Made by a program: the position numbers and the translations under genes. A stretch of 64,000 nt of DNA from Betaproteobacteria bacterium LSUCC0117 (GTDB taxonomy: Bacteria > Pseudomonadota > Gammaproteobacteria > Burkholderiales > Burkholderiaceae_C): assembly GCA_030441535.1 (NCBI GenBank), contig JAUJFZ010000008.1, forward strand, positions 38,413-102,412, read 5' to 3'. The notes under the pieces were generated by a model. The model had not been told where the DNA came from and searched no databases. It saw nothing but the letters and a program-made list of their open reading frames with translations. Below, piece after piece: positions 60,414 to 64,000 of this stretch (the stretch's first letter is position 1; every line of letters begins with the position of its first letter).

Positions 60414-61592
60414 ATGCATTTCAAATCCAACCGCCGACAACTCATTCAAGCAGGCGCCTTAGCGGCGTTGGCCAGTCGTCTCCCGATCGGCGCTGCGTGG
60501 GCCGCCACAAACTCTCTGTCGACGCCTTTGACATTCCCCCGCGACAATGGCGCGCACCTGGACCACGATATTGAGTGGTGGTACCTCACGGGTTTTTTAC
60601 AAGCCGCGAAAGTCAATGCTGAGCCGCCCATCGGGTTTCAAATGACGTTCTTCAGAAAGCGCATCCCCAGTGCCCAACAGCTCACACAACAGTTGGCTGC
60701 CAAGCACCTTGTCTTCGCTCATGCAGCACTGACATGGCCCGGCGCCGATGGTCGCCCCGCCGCATTTCACCACGACCAACGGCTGGCCCGCTGGAACGGT
60801 GTATCGGATGCGACGGATGATGGCCGACAACCCGTTTACGTCTCGCAAACGCACATGGCTGTGCGGCTGGGTCGGGGCGCGTCGTCCTGGTTCTTCCAGC
60901 CTTCAAACGGCAGTCAAGAACAGAGGCAAACGCTGCAATTTGATGCCGGCGTTCATACCGATGCGTTTGCCCTTGATCTCAAGGTCGAGCAAACCCAACC
61001 CACCGTCTTGCAAGGGCGTGGGGGCTTGTCTCAAAAGGGCCCTGACCCGGAAGCAACGAGCTGGTACACCACCGACCCACAGCTGCGCATCAAAGGGCAG
61101 GTCACGTTGAAGGGTGCCGCGCCAATATCCGCCAACGGAACAGGCTGGCTCGACCATGAATGGAGCCACGGCTTCATGCCGGCGCAAGCCGTTGGCTGGG
61201 ATTGGATCGGGATGAACTTCGATGATGGTTCGGCGCTCACCGCTTTTCAGCTGCGTGATGCCAACGGCGGCGTTGTATGGACCGGTGGGTCCTGGCGTGC
61301 AGCCGGCAGCGATACCGCACAAAGTTATCGCGCCGGTGACCTCGCATGGCGCGTTTTAGAGACCTGGCGAAGCCCCGTTACCGGCGTGGAATACCCCAGT
61401 CAATGGGCGCTTGAAACACCACAGGGGCGCTTCACCATCGTCCCCGTCTCGTCGCAGCAGGAGCTGGACAGCCGCGCAACGACCGGGACGATATATTGGG
61501 AAGGCTTGAGTGCCCTGCGCGATAATTCGGGACGTCGCGTCGCGTGGGGTTACCTAGAGATGACGGGCTACGGTGACCCACTAACGATCTAA
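60414..61592 (+). CDS. AttH/carotenoid 1,2-hydratase-like lipocalin protein
   Basis: Exported protein of 392 aa with a Tat-type signal (NRRQLIQAGALAALAS). The family features are TFPRDNGAHLDHDIEWWYLTG, HLVFAHAAL, SANGTGWLDHEWSHG and QAVGWDWIGMNFDDG: a two-lobed lipocalin-like fold known from AttH and NE1406-type structures. It presumably holds a lipid or isoprenoid ligand for the neighbouring permease. The start at 60414 is one codon after a GTG alternative; the frame extending further back belongs to the permease gene. Confidence 0.88.
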   Translation: MHFKSNRRQLIQAGALAALASRLPIGAAWAATNSLSTPLTFPRDNGAHLDHDIEWWYLTGFLQAAKVNAEPPIGFQMTFFRKRIPSAQQLTQQLAAKHLVFAHAALTWPGADGRPAAFHHDQRLARWNGVSDATDDGRQPVYVSQTHMAVRLGRGASSWFFQPSNGSQEQRQTLQFDAGVHTDAFALDLKVEQTQPTVLQGRGGLSQKGPDPEATSWYTTDPQLRIKGQVTLKGAAPISANGTGWLDHEWSHGFMPAQAVGWDWIGMNFDDGSALTAFQLRDANGGVVWTGGSWRAAGSDTAQSYRAGDLAWRVLETWRSPVTGVEYPSQWALETPQGRFTIVPVSSQQELDSRATTGTIYWEGLSALRDNSGRRVAWGYLEMTGYGDPLTI

Positions 61593-61594
61593 AC

Positions 61595-63412
61595 ATGCAA
61601 ACACTCACGCCCAGCGCACTGCCACCACGAACAAAATCTGCCGGCTTGGCGGCGCTCATTCCCTTTGTTAAACCCTACCGCTGGCATGCAATGGGTGCGC
61701 TGGTACTGCTGGTCTGCGCGGCATTCACCACACTGATTTTTCCGGCTGCCCTGCGCGAGCTGATTGATGGGGGCATTGCCAACATCAACAACCCCAATGC
61801 TGGCGGGCAGGATGCCTTGGCCGGCTATTTCGCTGCGCTACTTGGCGTAGCGCTGGCGTTGGCCGTCTTTTCATCGGCTCGGTTTTATATGGTGAGTTGG
61901 CTGGGCGAGCGCATCACCGCAGATCTGCGGCAAGCCGTCTACAGCCGCGTCTTGCAGCAAAGCCCGCAATTCTTCGAGAACACACCCACAGGCGAGGTCC
62001 TGTCACGTCTCAGCGCCGACACCACACTGATCCAAACGGTTGTCGGGTCATCGCTCAGCATGGGTTTGCGTAACGCGGTGATGGGCATCGGTGCGCTCGC
62101 CATGTTGGTGTGGCACCACCCACTCATGATGGCGCAGGTCGCCGTCGGCTTGCTCTTGGTGATTGCGCCGAGCGTGTGGATGGGGCGCCGCGTACGCCGT
62201 CTGTCTCGCGCCAGCCAAGACCGTGTCGCCGATGCCAGCGCGTTGGCCAGTGAAATCCTGAATGCCATCACGGTCGTGCAAAGCTTCACCGCGCAGGTGC
62301 GCGAAGGCTTGCGCTTCAAAACGGCCACCGACAACGCGTTTCATGCCGCATTGCGGCGCACCAAAGCACGGTCGTGGTTAGTGGGCTTCATCATGTCGGC
62401 GACGTCAGCGGCACTGCTTTGGGGCTTGTACAAGGGCACGTTGGCAGTGGTGTCTGGCGACATCACGGCGGGTGAGTTGGGTCAAACCGTTTTTTATGTG
62501 TTGATTTTGGCCGGCGCCTTTGCCGTTTTGGGCGAAGTCAGTGGTGACTTGCTGCGTGCCGCAGGCGCCAGCGAGCGGCTCATTGAGTTGTTACACCACA
62601 CCCCTGCGGTCGCGCAGCCCACCCACCCAGTTCCTTTGGCAGCCACCCCCAGCGGTGCAACGGGTAAAGGCATGGCGGTCAACATGAACGCCGTGCAGTT
62701 CAGCTACCCCTCCCGGCCCAATACCTATGCGCTCGATGGACTCACCTTAACAGTCGAGCCGGGCACCACCACCGCGTTGGTGGGTGCGAGTGGCGCTGGC
62801 AAAACCACCATCATTCAATTGCTCCAGCGCTTCTATGACGCTCAATCGGGCGACATCAAGCTGAATGGCTGCGACATCAAATCACTCGATTTAACCGAGT
62901 TGCGACAACACATTGGCGTCGTGCCTCAAGAACCCGTGGTCTTCGCTGCGACCGCCTTTGAGAACATTCTGTATGGTCGCCCGGATGCGTCCGAAGCCGA
63001 AGTCATCGCAGCCGCAAAAGCGGCACACGCCGATGAATTCATCACCCAGTTGCCCATGGGCTACCAAACCTTCATGGGCGAGCGTGGCGTGCGTTTGTCC
63101 GGTGGACAACGCCAGCGCATTGCCATCGCGCGCGCCATCCTGAAAAACGCGCCGCTGTTGCTGCTTGACGAGGCGACCAGCGCACTGGACACACAAAGTG
63201 AAAAACTGGTTCAAGCCGCGCTCGACCATGCGATGCGTGATCGCACCACGATCGTGGTGGCACATCGCTTGTCAACGGTTCAACGCGCGGATCGGATTGT
63301 GGTGTTAGAGGCTGGCAAAATCATAGAGTCCGGTACGCACCAAAGTTTGTTGGCTAAAGGCGGCGCCTACGCCGCCTTGGCACAAGCGCAGTTTCAAACT
63401 GAATCACACTGA
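61595..63412 (+). CDS. MsbA-like ABC transporter (half-transporter)
   Basis: ABC exporter of 605 aa with six N-terminal helices and an ATPase domain. Features: LRQAVYSRVLQQSPQFFENTPTGEVLSRLS coupling region, Walker A GASGAGKTT (near residue 395), LSGGQRQRIAIARAIL signature and LLLLDEATSALDT Walker B. It begins two bases after the AttH-like gene. The substrate is not determined; lipid A (MsbA), other lipids or drugs are possible. Homologues in Burkholderiales are usually annotated as ABC transporter ATP-binding/permease protein. Confidence 0.92.
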   Translation: MQTLTPSALPPRTKSAGLAALIPFVKPYRWHAMGALVLLVCAAFTTLIFPAALRELIDGGIANINNPNAGGQDALAGYFAALLGVALALAVFSSARFYMVSWLGERITADLRQAVYSRVLQQSPQFFENTPTGEVLSRLSADTTLIQTVVGSSLSMGLRNAVMGIGALAMLVWHHPLMMAQVAVGLLLVIAPSVWMGRRVRRLSRASQDRVADASALASEILNAITVVQSFTAQVREGLRFKTATDNAFHAALRRTKARSWLVGFIMSATSAALLWGLYKGTLAVVSGDITAGELGQTVFYVLILAGAFAVLGEVSGDLLRAAGASERLIELLHHTPAVAQPTHPVPLAATPSGATGKGMAVNMNAVQFSYPSRPNTYALDGLTLTVEPGTTTALVGASGAGKTTIIQLLQRFYDAQSGDIKLNGCDIKSLDLTELRQHIGVVPQEPVVFAATAFENILYGRPDASEAEVIAAAKAAHADEFITQLPMGYQTFMGERGVRLSGGQRQRIAIARAILKNAPLLLLDEATSALDTQSEKLVQAALDHAMRDRTTIVVAHRLSTVQRADRIVVLEAGKIIESGTHQSLLAKGGAYAALAQAQFQTESH

Positions 63413-63423
63413 GGTCATTTGGA

Positions 63424-63909
63424 ATGGACGCCCTGAAAGTCTTGTTCGTTTGCATGGGCAACATCTGCCGCAGCCCGACGGCTGAGGGCGTTTTGCGGCA
63501 CCATGCGCGACTAGCGGGTCTGTCCGAAGCCTTCGAGATCGACTCAGCTGGGACGCACAACTACCATCCTGATGCACCGCCTGATTCACGCAGCCAAACC
63601 CATGCCAAGCAGCGTGGCTATGACCTGAGTGATCTCCGAGCCAGGCAAATCACTGATGCCGACTTCGAGCGCTTTGACTTGATCCTCACCATGGATTGGG
63701 ACAACCAAGCCCTAACAGAAGCCGCTTGCCCACCGCCGCTGCGTCAGAAAGTTCGACGTTTTGCAGAGTTCTTCATCACGCACGATGACGCCGTCGTCCC
63801 CGATCCCTACTTCGGGGGTGACGGCGGTTTCGCGCATGTTCTGGACCTGTGCGAGGACGGTGCGCGGGGCTTAATTCAGTACGTCAACCGAAAAAAAGCC
63901 ACCGCTTAA
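63424..63909 (+). CDS. Low molecular weight protein tyrosine phosphatase
   Basis: Phosphatase of 161 aa with active-site P-loop VCMGNICRSPTAEG (Cys-x5-Arg) and the general acid Asp in VPDPYFGG. Length and the AGTHNYHPDAPPDSRS segment fit the Wzb/Etp family, though there are no capsule or exopolysaccharide genes here. It is 11 bases after the MsbA-like gene. The TTAA at its end is shared with the next gene stop on the minus strand. Confidence 0.92.
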   Translation: MDALKVLFVCMGNICRSPTAEGVLRHHARLAGLSEAFEIDSAGTHNYHPDAPPDSRSQTHAKQRGYDLSDLRARQITDADFERFDLILTMDWDNQALTEAACPPPLRQKVRRFAEFFITHDDAVVPDPYFGGDGGFAHVLDLCEDGARGLIQYVNRKKATA

Positions 63910-64000
63910 GCCAACATATCGGACCAGATGTTTTGCGCCCAGTTCATGGCGTAAACACCTTCTAACTTGTTCGCCTCAGGCGTCAGGCCACCGGCACCTT
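63906..64000 (-). CDS. 3' end of an unidentified minus-strand gene
   Basis: The minus strand reads an open frame from the window edge to a TAA at 63906-63908, encoding 30 residues ending VYAMNWAQNIWSDMLA. Composition and codon use look coding, and the convergent layout fits. The family is not recognised; it continues past 64000. Confidence 0.5.
   Translation of the reverse strand, partial: GAGGLTPEANKLEGVYAMNWAQNIWSDMLA

Noticed and set aside
1..64000. CRISPR arrays, tRNA or rRNA genes, IS elements
   Set aside because: No regular direct repeats with spacers, cloverleaf sequences, rRNA-like tracts or transposase motifs were seen on either strand.

Overview
This 64 kb window reads as a chromosomal segment of a betaproteobacterium, most likely Burkholderiales. 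The reasons are the coaBC / pyrG-kdsA-eno-ftsB neighbourhood, the thiBPQ operon behind a TPP riboswitch, the queG/tsaE/amiC/mutL/miaA block, and a moderately GC-rich, gene-dense sequence (no gap between genes exceeds about 300 bases). I see no IS element, prophage, CRISPR array, rRNA or tRNA gene. The genus cannot be fixed from the sequence alone.

Layout. (1) 0-10.6 kb: a purine salvage/degradation region. A BMP-type ABC importer (lipoprotein, two permeases, double ATPase) lies with a glycerate kinase, the GTPase YlqF/RbgA, an orphan membrane protein, an 8-oxoguanine deaminase and the membrane urate hydroxylase PuuD. Together they suggest purine uptake and oxidation, with glyoxylate carbon returning as 2-phosphoglycerate. 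(2) 10.6-12 kb: two translationally coupled class I methyltransferases of slightly foreign composition. (3) 12-18.3 kb: housekeeping coaBC (minus) and pyrG-kdsA-eno-ftsB-NadR-like ATPase (plus).

(4) 18.3-32.9 kb: a complete formate dehydrogenase locus. A minus-strand operon of ten overlapping or nearly abutting genes (apbC, DUF3305, DUF3306, polyferredoxin, TorD-like chaperone, mobA, fdhD, tungstate/molybdate-type permease and ATPase, moeA) supplies metal, cofactor and Fe-S assembly. It diverges from a plus-strand structural operon: small Tat protein, Cys-type catalytic subunit, four-cluster beta subunit, an undescribed small lipoprotein, and the cytochrome b gamma subunit, closed by a strong terminator. 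The metal importer lacks its binding protein, and FdhD lacks the second Cys of its CxxC.

(5) 33-41.4 kb: conserved small proteins (DUF4399, DUF971, HAD, Hsp33, gamma carbonic anhydrase, DUF455, XerD, AEC transporter), then an MCE lipid-transport cluster (permease, MCE protein, lipoprotein). This cluster has no ATPase, and its MCE gene carries an in-frame TGA exactly inside the MCE domain. (6) 41.4-49.3 kb: queG, tsaE, amiC-like amidase, dedA, mutL, Bcr/CflA exporter, miaA.

(7) 49.3-64 kb: transport. A LolD/MacB-type ATPase sits right after miaA, while its likely partners (a fused FtsX-like permease and an AttH-like lipocalin protein) lie 7.8 kb downstream. Between them are thiBPQ with its riboswitch and an aotJQMOP-type basic amino acid importer. 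An MsbA-like exporter and a low-molecular-weight protein tyrosine phosphatase follow, and the window ends inside an unidentified minus-strand gene.

The observations most worth following are the interrupted, ATPase-less MCE cluster, the small lipoprotein coupled to the formate dehydrogenase gamma gene, the TupA-less importer inside the FDH assembly operon, and the split AttEFGH-like exporter.
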